Assembly: GCA_000402815.1 (NCBI GenBank)
Contig: AQSA01000006.1
Location: 1 to 64,000 of the forward strand
Length of the DNA: 64,000 nucleotides
From: Candidatus Neomarinimicrobium atlanticum
GTDB taxonomy: Bacteria > Fidelibacterota > Marinisomatia > Marinisomatales > Marinisomataceae
Direction of reading: 5' to 3'
The notes under the pieces were generated by a model. It did not search any database. It was not told where the DNA came from and was given only the letters and a program-made list of their open reading frames with translations. The position numbers and the translations under genes were made by a program. Within the stretch, counting starts at the first letter, position 1. Each line of letters starts with the position of its first letter. Shown here piece by piece: positions 8,168-17,891 of this stretch.

Positions 8168-9299
8168 AATGAAGGGTTACAATGGCTTCACAGCCCCATC
8201 CATTAGACATATCTAAAAATCTTAAGCTATTTGTTGTAGTTGCTTTGATTGAAATTATATCTTCACCAACCCCTAATACCTTAGCAAGTGAAGATTTTAT
8301 ATCTTTTTTATGGGGGGAAAGTTTTGGAGTGTTTAAGACAACTGAAATATCTATCATTCCTATGGTAACATTTTGAGGTATTTTTTTCAAAATCTTTTTT
8401 AGCAATTCTGTACTTGGAATGTTTAAGTATTCAGGGTTATTTGGAAAATGCTCTCCTATATCTCCTAAATTAAGCGCTCCCAGCAATGCGTCTGTCACTG
8501 CGTGGGTTAAAACATCTCCATCTGAGTGCGCATCTGAAGCAAATTCACATTTAATTTTATGACCACCTACAACTAGGCATTCTCCATCAATGAGAGAATG
8601 AAAATCAATTCCTATGCCCATTTTAGTGTGCTTACATAGGACGCCTTTCACAATATCCAAGTCTCCCTTTTCAGAAATTTTAGTATTTTGATACCTATTA
8701 TAGACTACCTTTAACTTATGGCCAAAGTGTTCTAATAGGCTCGCTTCATCCGTAAACGATTGTAGTTCTTTTTTACCTATATCTTTATAGCAAGATTGTA
8801 ATACATCTAAATTAAAAGCTTGTGGTGTTTCTGCAAACCATAGATTACTTCTATCAATAGTAAATTCTATTTTGTCGTTTTTAACTTTTTTCAATGTATC
8901 AGAAACTGGGTGTGCTAATATGGCTCCATCATTTTCTTTGCAAGCATCAGCTAATTTTTTTATATATTTATTTTTAATTAATGGGCGTGCAGCATCATGT
9001 ATGAAAACAATCTTATTTTTATCATTTAATTTTTGAATAGCATTATAAACAGAGTCAGCTCTTGTGTCTCCGCCTTCGCATAATATGATAGATTTATTAG
9101 ACTCATAAGTAGACAAATCTTTCTGAACTGGATCTAATAAATCATTTGGGAGTACCAAATAAATAATATCTACTAAAGTAGATTGATTAAAGACATCAAG
9201 GCTGTGCTGATAAACTGGCTTATTATTTAAGACAGCAGTTTGTTTGTAGCTACCAAACCTGTTTCCTGCTCCACCAGCAACTATTATTCCAGCATTCAT
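8157..9299 (-). CDS. ispDF: Bifunctional MEP-pathway enzyme IspDF (cytidylyltransferase + MECDP synthase)
   Basis: A 380-residue fusion. Residues 1-215 are IspD, which joins CTP and methylerythritol phosphate: GIIVAGGAGNRFGSYKQTAV at the start, HDAARPLI near 100 and QAFNLDVLQSCY near 155. Residues 222-380 are IspF, which cyclises the IspE product: GIGIDFHSLIDG (metal-binding Asp and His), SDAHSDGDVLTHAVTDALLG, GDIGEHFPNN and KATTTNSLRF. IspD and IspF catalyse non-consecutive steps; the intervening kinase IspE is encoded immediately after, so the fusion plus overlap brings all three together. IspDF fusions are best known from alpha- and epsilonproteobacteria. Confidence 0.94.
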   Translation of the reverse strand: MNAGIIVAGGAGNRFGSYKQTAVLNNKPVYQHSLDVFNQSTLVDIIYLVLPNDLLDPVQKDLSTYESNKSIILCEGGDTRADSVYNAIQKLNDKNKIVFIHDAARPLIKNKYIKKLADACKENDGAILAHPVSDTLKKVKNDKIEFTIDRSNLWFAETPQAFNLDVLQSCYKDIGKKELQSFTDEASLLEHFGHKLKVVYNRYQNTKISEKGDLDIVKGVLCKHTKMGIGIDFHSLIDGECLVVGGHKIKCEFASDAHSDGDVLTHAVTDALLGALNLGDIGEHFPNNPEYLNIPSTELLKKILKKIPQNVTIGMIDISVVLNTPKLSPHKKDIKSSLAKVLGVGEDIISIKATTTNSLRFLDMSNGWGCEAIVTLHYDN

Positions 9300-9305
9300 A
9301 ACCTT

Positions 9306-10358
9306 TTATGTAATAAGCATCGCATCACCATAACTCAAAAACCTGTAATTTTTCTTTTTGGCTTCTTTGTATGATTGTTTGACAAAATTATATCCTGCAA
9401 ATGCAGAAGTTAGCATTAAAAGAGTGCTTTCCGGTTGGTGAAAACTAGTAATTAAGCCATCCACTATTTTAAACTCATGTGGAGGGTGGATAAACTTATT
9501 AGTCCAGCCTTTTTTAGGGGAAATTTGGAAGCCTGAAACATTAACTGTTTCTAATGCCCTTACAGTTGATGTTCCTACTGCAAAAATTCTTCTTCTTTTC
9601 CTCTTAGCTTCATTAATAGCTAGTGCTGTCTCAGGGCTCACTTCAAAATACTCAGAATCCATGTGATGCCTATTTAAATCTTCTACCTGGACTGGCTTGA
9701 AAGTACCAAGGCCGATATGTAAGGTAATATTATAAATTCTTACCCCCTTTTCTTTAAGAGCTGTAATTAATTCTGGCGTAAAATGCAACCCAGCAATAGG
9801 AGCTGCAACTGCTCCTCTTTTTTCTGCATAAACCGTTTGATATCTTAATGTATCTTGTTTCGTAGTAGGTCTTTCAATATATGGTGGTAATGGTGGGTGA
9901 CCAATTTTATTCAAAATATCATCAAAATTTTGATCCCCAAATTCAAACCTTACTACCCTACCTCCCGATACTGTATTGTCAATAACATCACAAAATAAAT
10001 CTTTAGAGAGAATTAGTTTATTACCGATTCTTACCTTTCTAGCAGGCTTGACCAATACTTCCCATAGTCTATCTCCCAGCTCTCTAAGAAGAAAAATTTC
10101 TACCTTAGCATCTGTTCTATCTTTAGTAGCATATAATTTAGCTGGGAAGACTTTCGTATTATTCATAATCAATAAATCATTTTTTTTAAAATGATCTATA
10201 ATTTTTGAAAACTTACTATGCTTAATAGATCGTTCTTCTCGGTTTAATACCATCATTTTTGCACTATCTCTTTTAGGTTTTGGCTTTTGTGCAATATACT
10301 TTTTAGGTAGCTGATAACGGAAGTCTGTTAGTTTATATTTTTTCTTTTTTTCAATCAT
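9306..10358 (-). CDS. queA: S-adenosylmethionine:tRNA ribosyltransferase-isomerase QueA
   Basis: Transfers the ribosyl part of SAM to preQ1 in tRNA to form epoxyqueuosine at wobble position 34. At 350 residues it has the normal length. Motifs include DFRYQLPKKYIAQKPKPKRD near the start, MNNTKVFPAKL, RGAVAAPIAGLHFTPEL in the middle and the tail FHQPESTLLMLTSAFAG. The N-terminus has a few extra lysines (MIEKKKKYKL). It lies between ruvB and ispDF with short spacers, consistent with co-transcription; queA-ruvB adjacency is frequent in bacteria. Confidence 0.95.
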   Translation of the reverse strand: MIEKKKKYKLTDFRYQLPKKYIAQKPKPKRDSAKMMVLNREERSIKHSKFSKIIDHFKKNDLLIMNNTKVFPAKLYATKDRTDAKVEIFLLRELGDRLWEVLVKPARKVRIGNKLILSKDLFCDVIDNTVSGGRVVRFEFGDQNFDDILNKIGHPPLPPYIERPTTKQDTLRYQTVYAEKRGAVAAPIAGLHFTPELITALKEKGVRIYNITLHIGLGTFKPVQVEDLNRHHMDSEYFEVSPETALAINEAKRKRRRIFAVGTSTVRALETVNVSGFQISPKKGWTNKFIHPPHEFKIVDGLITSFHQPESTLLMLTSAFAGYNFVKQSYKEAKKKNYRFLSYGDAMLIT

Positions 10359-10375
10359 TAAATTAATTCTCCTAT

Positions 10376-11374
10376 CTATTTTTGTTTTGATATCCCAAAC
10401 AATTTATATGCTTTTTCTGTTGCTTTGCGCCCTCTTGATGTTCTTTCAATGAAACCCTCTTTTATTAAATATGGCTCATATACATCTTCGATTGTTTGTA
10501 CGTCCTCATTTACTGAGATTGCTAGAGATTTTCCTCCAGTAGGGCCTCCATTAAAATTAAGGATGAGATTTTTTAAGATTTTTCTATCCATCTCTTCTAG
10601 CCCATTCTCATCAATACCTATACTCTCCAACGAACTTTTAGCGCTTTCTATATTAATTATTTTGAGTTTCTTTACTTGCGCGAAATCTCTTACTCTCTTT
10701 AATACTCTATTAGCAATCCTTGGTGTTCCTCTTGATCTTCGAGCAATTTCATATAAAGCATCTTCGTTCACACTGACTTCAAGAATTCCCGCTGTTCGCT
10801 CCAAAATTTTGTATAGATCATCGGTATTATAAAAATCTAATCTAAAAATAGCACCAAACCTATCTCGCATAGGAGTAGAAATATTTCCTAATCTTGTAGT
10901 GGCTCCAACCAGCGTAAACGGCTCTAGGTCAATTCTTACTGTTCTAGCATTGGGGCCTGAATCAATTAGAATATCGATCTTGTAGTCTTCCATAGCTGAG
11001 TATAAATATTCTTCTACCGATGTATTCATTCTATGGATTTCATCAATGAATAATACGTCACAACTTTGCAGATTTGTTAACATGCCAGATAAGTCTCCTG
11101 GTATAGAAATGACGGGGCCAGAAGACCCATAAAACCCCTGTCCTAGTTCTGCTGCGATAATATTAGATAATGTAGTTTTCCCTAAACCTGGAGGGCCATA
11201 TAAAAGAATATGATCTAAGGCCTCCTCGCGCTCTTTTGCTGCCATGATATAAGTTTTTAAGGAGTGTACTAGGGCTTCTTGTCCAACAAACTCATCAAAC
11301 AAGTTTGGTCTAATTTGCTTATCAAAATTACGCTCTTCATTGGATGAAATAACTATTTTTTCTTCACTATCCAC
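10376..11374 (-). CDS. ruvB: Holliday junction branch-migration ATPase RuvB
   Basis: Hexameric AAA+ motor that, with RuvA, drives branch migration in recombination. Length 332. It shows the RuvB opening RPNLFDEFVGQEALVHSLK, Walker A GPPGLGKTTLSN, Walker B DVLFIDEIHRM, sensor 1 GATTRLGNISTPMRDRFG with the arginine finger, and the C-terminal winged helix with the GFIERTSRGRKATEKAY signature. It follows uvrA by 39 bases and precedes queA by 17 bases, forming a DNA-repair start to this long minus-strand operon. ruvA and ruvC are not in the window. Confidence 0.96.
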   Translation of the reverse strand: MDSEEKIVISSNEERNFDKQIRPNLFDEFVGQEALVHSLKTYIMAAKEREEALDHILLYGPPGLGKTTLSNIIAAELGQGFYGSSGPVISIPGDLSGMLTNLQSCDVLFIDEIHRMNTSVEEYLYSAMEDYKIDILIDSGPNARTVRIDLEPFTLVGATTRLGNISTPMRDRFGAIFRLDFYNTDDLYKILERTAGILEVSVNEDALYEIARRSRGTPRIANRVLKRVRDFAQVKKLKIINIESAKSSLESIGIDENGLEEMDRKILKNLILNFNGGPTGGKSLAISVNEDVQTIEDVYEPYLIKEGFIERTSRGRKATEKAYKLFGISKQK

Positions 11375-11413
11375 TACACTAAGATAATTAGAGAAACATG
11401 GTTATCCAAAAAT

Positions 11414-14236
11414 TTATTTTAATACTTTTTGTAAGAACTTTCCTGTTATAGACTTTTTATTTTTTGAAATATCAAAAACTGTGCCTTGGGCTATCATCTC
11501 TCCACCACCCTCTCCACCTTCTGGACCAAGATCAATAATCCAGTCTGCACATTTGATAACGTCTAAATTGTGTTCTATAACAATAACTGTATTCCCTTGA
11601 TCAACTAATTTTTGTAATACTGACATTAGCATTTGAATATCATCTACATGTAGTCCTGTCGTTGGTTCATCTAAAAAGTAAACGGTATTTTTTGTATTAT
11701 TTTTTGAAAGCTCTGTAGAGAGTTTAATGCGCTGAGCTTCACCTCCAGATAGTGTTGTCGCTTGTTGGCCTAGTTTAATATAGCCTAACCCAACATCATG
11801 TAGTGTATCAAGGCGTTTCTTTATAGAAAAAATGTTTTTGAAAAAAACTCTGGCTTCGTCAACAGATAAAGCTAACACATCAGCAATATTCAAACCCTTA
11901 TATTCAATCTGCAGTGTTTCACTATTATACCTTTTTCCATTACAATCTTCACAATTGACATATACATCAGGTAAAAAATTCATTTCAATTTTAATAATTC
12001 CTGCCCCCTGACACTTTTCACATCTTCCACCCTTTACGTTAAATGAAAACCTTCCTAATTTGTATCCTCTTAACTTGGCTTCTCTTGTCTGTGAAAATAG
12101 GTCTCTTATGTGAGTAAAAATTCCAGTATAAGTTGCTGGATTAGATCTAGGAGTTTTCCCGATTGGTTTTTGATCAACATTAACTACTCTTTCAACTCTA
12201 TCGGCTCTTAATAAATTTTTAAAAGGAAGCATGTCCTTAACTCCAAAGTTCACCAAATTAGATAAAGCTGGATAGAGAGTTTGGTTTATAAGCGAGCTTT
12301 TGCCACTTCCAGACACTCCCGTTACTGCTATCAACCGATCGTATGGAAAGCTCACATCAATTTTTTTTAAATTATTTCCTTCTGCTCCCTGGATTGTAAA
12401 ATGATCAAATGTGACTGTTCTATAGTTAGGTAAAGGAATATATTTCTTTCCAGATAAGTATTTTCCTGTTAGTGTTTTCTTATTAGACAAAATTTGTTTT
12501 AATGTACCAGAGAAAACAACTTCTCCGCCGTTTGCTCCAGCTTTAGGCCCCATATCAATGATTTGATCTGCAGATTCCATTGTATTTAAATCATGCTCCA
12601 CTACAATAACTGTATTCCCAATATCTTTTAGTGATTGCAGTGTTTGAATTAATCTATCATTGTCTCTTGGGTGGAGTCCAATTGAGGGTTCATCTAAAAC
12701 ATAAAGTACCCCGGTAAGCTGAGATCCCACCTGTGATGCAAGCCTAATTCTTTGCGCTTCTCCACCAGACAAGGTTCGTGAAGCCCTATCTAAAGTTAGG
12801 TAGCTAAGACCGACATTAATTAAGAAGTTTAATCTCTTTTTTACTTCTTTTAAAATGCCATCTGCAATATCATGATCACTTTTAGAGATTTTAAACTCTT
12901 CAAAAAACTGTAAAGCATCTTCTATATTTTTTGAGCATAAATCTCCAATATTTTCTGTATCTATTTGCACATGCATTGAAGACTCTTTTAATCTTTTACC
13001 TTTACAGCCGTCACACTTTCGTGTGCTCATAAAGCCTTCAATCCAACGACGTATTCCATAAGATTGTGTTTGCTTGTAGCGTCTTTGCAGCTCTGGAATT
13101 ACTCCTTCCCATTCTCCAGTATAAGTACCAGACCACTTTTTATTTTTAAAATCAATGTCCAAATTATGACCCTTAAGACCATATAAAATAATTGTTCTTA
13201 CTTCTTTGCTTAATTGATTCCATGGTTTAGAAAAAGAAAGGGGATGTTTTCTAGCTAAAGCTCTTAATTTATTTCCATGAAAACCTTTTGGTTGACTTCC
13301 TATAGGTCGAATTGCTTCTTGAATTAGTGATTTTTTATTATTCGGTACAACCAATTCTGGATCAATTTCTGTAATATATCCCAAGCCATCACATTGTTGG
13401 CATGCGCCATACGGAGAATTGAATGAAAACATTCTTGGCTTTAAATCTGATAACATTATATATGGATGGTACGCACAAGCAAAATGCTCACTGAACATAA
13501 AGTCTTCTTTTCCATTAATACTTATAATACAAATGCCGCCGCCCATTTTAAGAGCTAGCTCAACTGACTCCAATAAACGAGATTTCACATCTTTATTTAT
13601 AACGACCCTATCAACTAAAACATCTATGTCGTGGTTTTTATTTTTCTCTAGAGTATCTGGCTTCCTTAAAGAAACAATCTTTTTATCAATCCTTGCTCTC
13701 AAAAATCCTTTTTTCTTTATATCATCGATAACACTTTTGTGCTCTCCTTTACGACCTTGAATTACAGGTGATAAAATGTATGCTTTATCATCAAGGTGTA
13801 ATTTTAAAATCTGATCAACTATTTGCTCTGGTGTTTGTCTGTTAATCTCTCGATTGCATTCCCAGCAATGAGGCTTACCTATGCTTGCATATAACAGTCT
13901 TAAGTAATCATGTATTTCTGTAATTGTTCCAACCGTAGATCTTGGATTACGTGAGCCAGTTTTTTGTTCAATTGATATAGCTGGAGATAATCCCTCGATG
14001 GTGTCAACATCTGGTTTTTCCATTAAATCCAAAAATTGCCGTGCATAAGCTGAAAGAGACTCTACATATCTTCTTTGGCCTTCTGCATATATTGTATCAA
14101 ATGCGAGGGAAGACTTACCTGAGCCAGATGGTCCTGTAATAACAACTAATTTGTTCTTTTCAATATCGACATTGATATCTTTAAGATTGTGCTGTCGGGC
14201 ACCCCTAATTAGTAATTTATTTTTCGTATTTTTCAT
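11414..14236 (-). CDS. uvrA: Excinuclease ABC subunit A
   Basis: DNA-damage recognition ATPase of nucleotide excision repair. The 940 residues contain two ABC ATPase modules: Walker A GPSGSGKSSLAFDTIYAEG near residue 35 and GVSGSGKSSLINQTLYP near 640, with signatures RTLSGGEAQRIRLASQ and TTLSGGEAQRIKLS. Zinc-binding cysteines are seen in CWECNRE, CQQCDGLG and CEKCQGAG ... CEDCNGKRY. It is probably the first gene of the minus-strand operon. The divergent gene yqgE begins 82 bases away, and that gap contains TTATATGCTAAGTTTT on the uvrA strand, a possible promoter element. Confidence 0.97.
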   Translation of the reverse strand: MKNTKNKLLIRGARQHNLKDINVDIEKNKLVVITGPSGSGKSSLAFDTIYAEGQRRYVESLSAYARQFLDLMEKPDVDTIEGLSPAISIEQKTGSRNPRSTVGTITEIHDYLRLLYASIGKPHCWECNREINRQTPEQIVDQILKLHLDDKAYILSPVIQGRKGEHKSVIDDIKKKGFLRARIDKKIVSLRKPDTLEKNKNHDIDVLVDRVVINKDVKSRLLESVELALKMGGGICIISINGKEDFMFSEHFACAYHPYIMLSDLKPRMFSFNSPYGACQQCDGLGYITEIDPELVVPNNKKSLIQEAIRPIGSQPKGFHGNKLRALARKHPLSFSKPWNQLSKEVRTIILYGLKGHNLDIDFKNKKWSGTYTGEWEGVIPELQRRYKQTQSYGIRRWIEGFMSTRKCDGCKGKRLKESSMHVQIDTENIGDLCSKNIEDALQFFEEFKISKSDHDIADGILKEVKKRLNFLINVGLSYLTLDRASRTLSGGEAQRIRLASQVGSQLTGVLYVLDEPSIGLHPRDNDRLIQTLQSLKDIGNTVIVVEHDLNTMESADQIIDMGPKAGANGGEVVFSGTLKQILSNKKTLTGKYLSGKKYIPLPNYRTVTFDHFTIQGAEGNNLKKIDVSFPYDRLIAVTGVSGSGKSSLINQTLYPALSNLVNFGVKDMLPFKNLLRADRVERVVNVDQKPIGKTPRSNPATYTGIFTHIRDLFSQTREAKLRGYKLGRFSFNVKGGRCEKCQGAGIIKIEMNFLPDVYVNCEDCNGKRYNSETLQIEYKGLNIADVLALSVDEARVFFKNIFSIKKRLDTLHDVGLGYIKLGQQATTLSGGEAQRIKLSTELSKNNTKNTVYFLDEPTTGLHVDDIQMLMSVLQKLVDQGNTVIVIEHNLDVIKCADWIIDLGPEGGEGGGEMIAQGTVFDISKNKKSITGKFLQKVLK

Positions 14237-14318
14237 ATTTTTTAAAAAAAACTTAGCATATAACTTACTTAACTATAGATATGATTCAAAAAAACATTTA
14301 TGTTTATGTAGAAATAAA

Positions 14319-14870
14319 ATGAATAATCTAAAAAATAAACTTCTAGTTGCCATGCCCAATATGGCAGATCCATATTTTGCAGAAAGCGTTGTTCTCCTTT
14401 GTGAAGATAGCGATGATGGCATTTTGGGCTTAATTATTAACAAACCTATTAGTCAAATGAAGGTTGTGGGCGCTGGTTTGAAAAATAAATTTTTTAAAGA
14501 TCTTATTTCAGAGTCTGAAAAAATTTACTTTGGAGGGCCTGTAATGCTACATGAAGCCTGTGTTTTGAGCGAAAAAGACAATGCAAATATCTTATTTGAA
14601 ATATCAGAAAAAATTAAACTCTCCAATGATATTGATTTAATACAAAAGATTTTATTTGATGATAAAAATCCCAAAAATACAAAATTAATTTTTGGACATG
14701 CAGCTTGGGATAAAGATCAATTACAAAATGAAATTAAAAGAGGTGATTGGTTAGTTTATAATAATACAGAACAGATTTTTAACACAAATCCAAAATTAAT
14801 TTGGGGAAGTCTCATTAAAAGTTTTGGCCTAGACCAATTAAATATAACGGGCATTGGAGGCGTATCTTGA
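14319..14870 (+). CDS. yqgE: UPF0301 (YqgE/AlgH) family protein
   Basis: A 183-residue member of the YqgE/AlgH family, whose molecular role is poorly known; the fold is solved for several members and a link to regulation has been proposed. The family opening is clear: NNLKNKLLVAMPNMADPYFA, then EDSDDGILGLIINKP near residue 40, YFGGPV near 75 and IFGHAAWDKDQLQNEIKRGDW near 130. The frame is open further upstream to 14151, but that part would run across the uvrA start; the ATG at 14319 matches the family N-terminus. It is divergent from uvrA. Confidence 0.9.
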   Translation: MNNLKNKLLVAMPNMADPYFAESVVLLCEDSDDGILGLIINKPISQMKVVGAGLKNKFFKDLISESEKIYFGGPVMLHEACVLSEKDNANILFEISEKIKLSNDIDLIQKILFDDKNPKNTKLIFGHAAWDKDQLQNEIKRGDWLVYNNTEQIFNTNPKLIWGSLIKSFGLDQLNITGIGGVS

Positions 14871-15022
14871 TATCTGGCTTAAAAAGAGTACTGCGTGACG
14901 TAAAAAAAAAGAAAGTGACTAAGGGCACAAACGGGATGCAACTTATTGTAAATGGTTGGGGATTAATAAAACAAGGTTTAAGTCTTATAAAGAGCGATGT
15001 TCGCCGCCATCACAAAAAATAG
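14867..15022 (+). CDS. Possible small basic protein (51 residues), TTG start
   Basis: An open frame beginning at a TTG that overlaps the yqgE stop (TTGA) and ending at a TAG inside the 3' end of the opposing fabI-like gene. The product would be very basic, with a Lys run early and RRHHKK at the end, and an internal Met at residue 24. Support is weak: a coupled start position and an otherwise empty 114-base gap between convergent genes. It has no recognisable family and could be chance in a lysine-rich reading. I list it because nothing else explains the gap. Confidence 0.2.
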   Translation: MISGLKRVLRDVKKKKVTKGTNGMQLIVNGWGLIKQGLSLIKSDVRRHHKK

Positions 15023-15764
15023 TCGAGCAATTGACAAAGTCTGCTTTATCTGACAACAATAAACTTACTAATCCTGCTACATCTTCCGGAGTGGTAGTTC
15101 GTCCCATAGGATTTCTTTCTACCGTTTTTTCTACCCATTCTTCCCAATTATCAGAAATCTTTGTTAGCGCTCTAGTTGGAGTAATGCCAGCTTGTATAGT
15201 ATTCGCAGTAATTCCTTGTGATCCAAGTTCCCAACCTATTTGCCTAACAACAGCTTCAAGTGATGCCTTTGCTACACCTACAGGACCATACCCTTCCATT
15301 GCTTTATAACTACCCTCGCTAGTAAGGCCAAGGATTCTAGACCCTTTTGATAAAAGATTGTGTTCAAGAAGTATTTGAGTCCAATAGATAAGACTGTGCG
15401 CCATTACATGTTGTGTCATATCCATTTGTCTTTGTCTTACTGGTGTTGGCTCAAAAAAATTTGTGGTGCTGCCAAAAGCAATGGAATGCATCAATAGCTT
15501 AATTGATTGATTTTTGGTGATTGAAGCAATTTCTTCTATATGCTTAGACATAATTTCTTTGTCGGCTGCATTCTCATTCCAAAAATGTGCATGACCGCCA
15601 TTTATTTTTTGTATTTCTTTTTTTAGTGTCTCTGCTTCTTTCTTTATAGAGCCTCGATCTAGATGAAATCCAATAATGCCATACCCTTCCTTAGCTAACG
15701 CTAGTGCGGTTGCAGCTCCGTGTCCTGTAGAACACCCTAAAATGATTGCCCATTGTTTACTCAT
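14985..15764 (-). CDS. fabI: FabI-like short-chain dehydrogenase/reductase (probable enoyl-ACP reductase)
   Basis: NAD(P)H-dependent SDR enzyme of 259 residues. The second half resembles FabI: LLMHSIAFGS, then SEGSYKAMEGYGPVGVAKASLEA split as a Tyr-x6-Lys catalytic pair, followed by GWELGSQGITANTIQAG and a Rossmann ending DFVNCSTIFCDGGEH. The N-terminal cofactor loop is ILGCSTGHGAATALALAKEG, closer to the classical SDR TGxxxGxG than to FabI's GxxxxxSxA loop. The best reading is an enoyl-ACP reductase of fatty-acid synthesis, with another SDR activity possible. It is divergent from ychF and stands alone on its strand. Confidence 0.62.
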   Translation of the reverse strand: MSKQWAIILGCSTGHGAATALALAKEGYGIIGFHLDRGSIKKEAETLKKEIQKINGGHAHFWNENAADKEIMSKHIEEIASITKNQSIKLLMHSIAFGSTTNFFEPTPVRQRQMDMTQHVMAHSLIYWTQILLEHNLLSKGSRILGLTSEGSYKAMEGYGPVGVAKASLEAVVRQIGWELGSQGITANTIQAGITPTRALTKISDNWEEWVEKTVERNPMGRTTTPEDVAGLVSLLLSDKADFVNCSTIFCDGGEHRSL

Positions 15765-15814
15765 AGAAATTCAATTTAATAAATACTAATTCAATTAAGT
15801 ATTATATTCTCACA

Positions 15815-16907
15815 ATGAAATTAAATTGTGGATTTGTAGGATTACCAAATGTGGGGAAATCAACCCTGTTTAATGCGCTAAGCAAAAATAATATTGCAGC
15901 AGAAAACTACCCTTTTTGTACAATAGAGCCAAATACTGGTATTGTTGAAGTTCCTGACACCAGACTTGATGATTTATCAAAAATTTTTAACCCAGAAAAA
16001 ACCATTTACAACACAATAGAGTTTATTGATATTGCTGGGCTAGTAAAAAAATGCGCACCAAGGAGAAGGTCTTGGAAATCAATTTTTATCTCAAATTCGA
16101 TCTGTGAAAGTTATCATTCAAGTAGTTAGGTTTTTTTCTGATAAAAACATTACTCACGTTGAAAATCGTCTTGATCCACTTGATGATATGGAAATTATTA
16201 ATACAGAGTTAGTCTTAGCTGATATGAAAACTGTAGAAAAGTCTTTAGAAAAAAATCAAAAAATACTGAATGCCAATAAACCGGAAGGTAAAATAGCTGA
16301 GTCTGCTCTCACTGGTCTTTTAGCTCACCTGAATGAAGGGTTAGCTGCAAGGTCATTTGAAAGAGACTCAAAACAGAATGATGTTATTAAAAACTTATTT
16401 CTTTTAACTGATAAACCGATGATCTATGTAGCTAATGTAGATGATCATTCTATTGATACTGATCAATTATCTAAGGCTAAACAGATTGCCGCTAACAACC
16501 TTTCGTCATTTGTAACAATCAATGGAAAGTTAGAATCAGAAATGGCAGATTTTGATGAAGAAGAAAAGATAATAATTTTGGAAGACTATAATTTAAAAGA
16601 AACAGGATTAACCACATTAATAAAAGAAGCATATAATACTCTTGGTCTTCAAACATTTTTTACGTGCGGTGAAATGGAGGTGCGTGGCTGGACAATTAAT
16701 AAAGGTGAGAGCGCTGTAGCTGCTGCTGCTGAAATTCATACAGATTTTGCAACAAAATTTATTAAAGCAGAAATTTATACTTTTGATGACGCCATTAAAC
16801 ATCAAGATAATATTAAAGAATTGAAAACATTGGGTTTGGTGAAAAATGTTGGGAGAGATTATATTATGCAAGAAGGTGATGTTGCATATTTTATTAAAGG
16901 ACAATGA
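15815..16907 (+). CDS. ychF: Ribosome-associated GTPase/ATPase YchF (EngD/OLA1), single-base frameshift
   Basis: Obg-family NTPase that binds ribosomes. The first frame (15815-16129) carries [20 protein letters not shown] (P-loop) and FIDIAGLV (switch II), then becomes nonsense. The correct continuation, [20 protein letters not shown], is in the next frame and runs to 16907 with [23 protein letters not shown] and the TGS domain ([21 protein letters not shown]). The two frames join at an A7 run at 16044-16050 (GTA then seven A, then TGCG). With six A the text reads Val-Lys-Asn-Ala-His-Gln-Gly-Glu-Gly and gives a full 363-residue YchF. No other defect is seen, so an assembly error, polymerase slippage or a very recent mutation are all possible. 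Confidence 0.85.
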
Positions 16908-17891
16908 TGCGAAAAAAAATAAAGATTGGTGTTATAGGTGCAGGACATTTAGGTAAATATCATATTAATCATTTATCTAAACACGCCAACATTGATTTCA
17001 TTGGCTTTTTCGATACTAATCAAGAAAGCGCGGCTAAAGTAGTAAAAGAATTTTCAGTTAAAAATTTTGAGGATATGGATGGTCTTATATCCTCTTCTGA
17101 TGCATTACACATTGTTACACCTACAAATTTTCATCATGAAATTGCTATCAAATGCTTGCAAAACAATAAAGACATTTTTATTGAAAAACCCATAACAAGC
17201 AATACGGCGCAGGCTACAGAAATCATTGAATTAGCAGTTTCTAAAAAAAGTATTGTCCAGGTGGGACACATTGAAAGGTTTAATCCAACTATTAACAGGC
17301 TTATGGATATTGTTTCTGAACCTCACTATATAGAAATAGAAAGATTAGCTCCTTTTCAGGCAAGGGGAACTGAAGTTCCAGTAGTTCTGGATTTGATGGT
17401 TCATGATATTGATTTAATTATATCAATGGTAGATTCAAATATTGTAGATATTCATGCAAGTGGCGCTAAAATGATGAGCGAAACAGTAGATCTTGCTCAT
17501 GCACATATTAAGTTTGAAAATGGTGTTGTTGCAAACTTAAAATCAAGTAGAATTGCTCAAAATTATGTCAGAAAAATTCGTACATATCAGAACAATCTTT
17601 ACACTATTACAGATCTGATGATTCCTCAAATTGAGGTATATGGCCTTGAAAAAACTTCTATATTTTCTAATCAATGTATAGAAAAATCTATTGATACAGC
17701 CGGTGGAGCAAAAAAATTTATTCTATGAAAAAATAATACCAGAAAAACACGATGCACTTTTAGCTGAAATAAATGATTTCATTAAATCTATAAATAGTCG
17801 GAATGCTCCAAAAGTTGATGGGAAACAAGGATTACAAGCACTAGAAATTGCTCTAGATATTGAAAATAAAATTATTAGCAATGGCCCATAA
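16904..17891 (+). CDS. Gfo/Idh/MocA family NAD(P)-dependent oxidoreductase, single-base frameshift
   Basis: Sugar-type dehydrogenase with Rossmann N-terminus IGVIGAGHLGKYHINHL and the family signature EKPITSN near residue 100, then QVGHIERFNP and DLMVHDIDLIISM in the C-terminal domain. The first frame stops at 17728, while the family C-terminus (FYEKIIPEKHDALLAEINDF ...) continues in another frame to 17891. The shift lies at an A7 run in GGAGCAAAAAAATTTA near 17708; one A fewer restores a 328-residue protein. It starts in the ychF stop (4-base overlap) and its end overlaps lpxB, so it belongs to the lipid A cluster. The substrate may be a nucleotide sugar, as such genes often sit beside lpxB, but that is inference. 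Confidence 0.8.

Noticed and set aside
15815..16907. Two separate genes in place of ychF
   Set aside because: Both halves align to consecutive parts of one YchF protein and a one-base change joins them; the second 'start' has no ribosome site.
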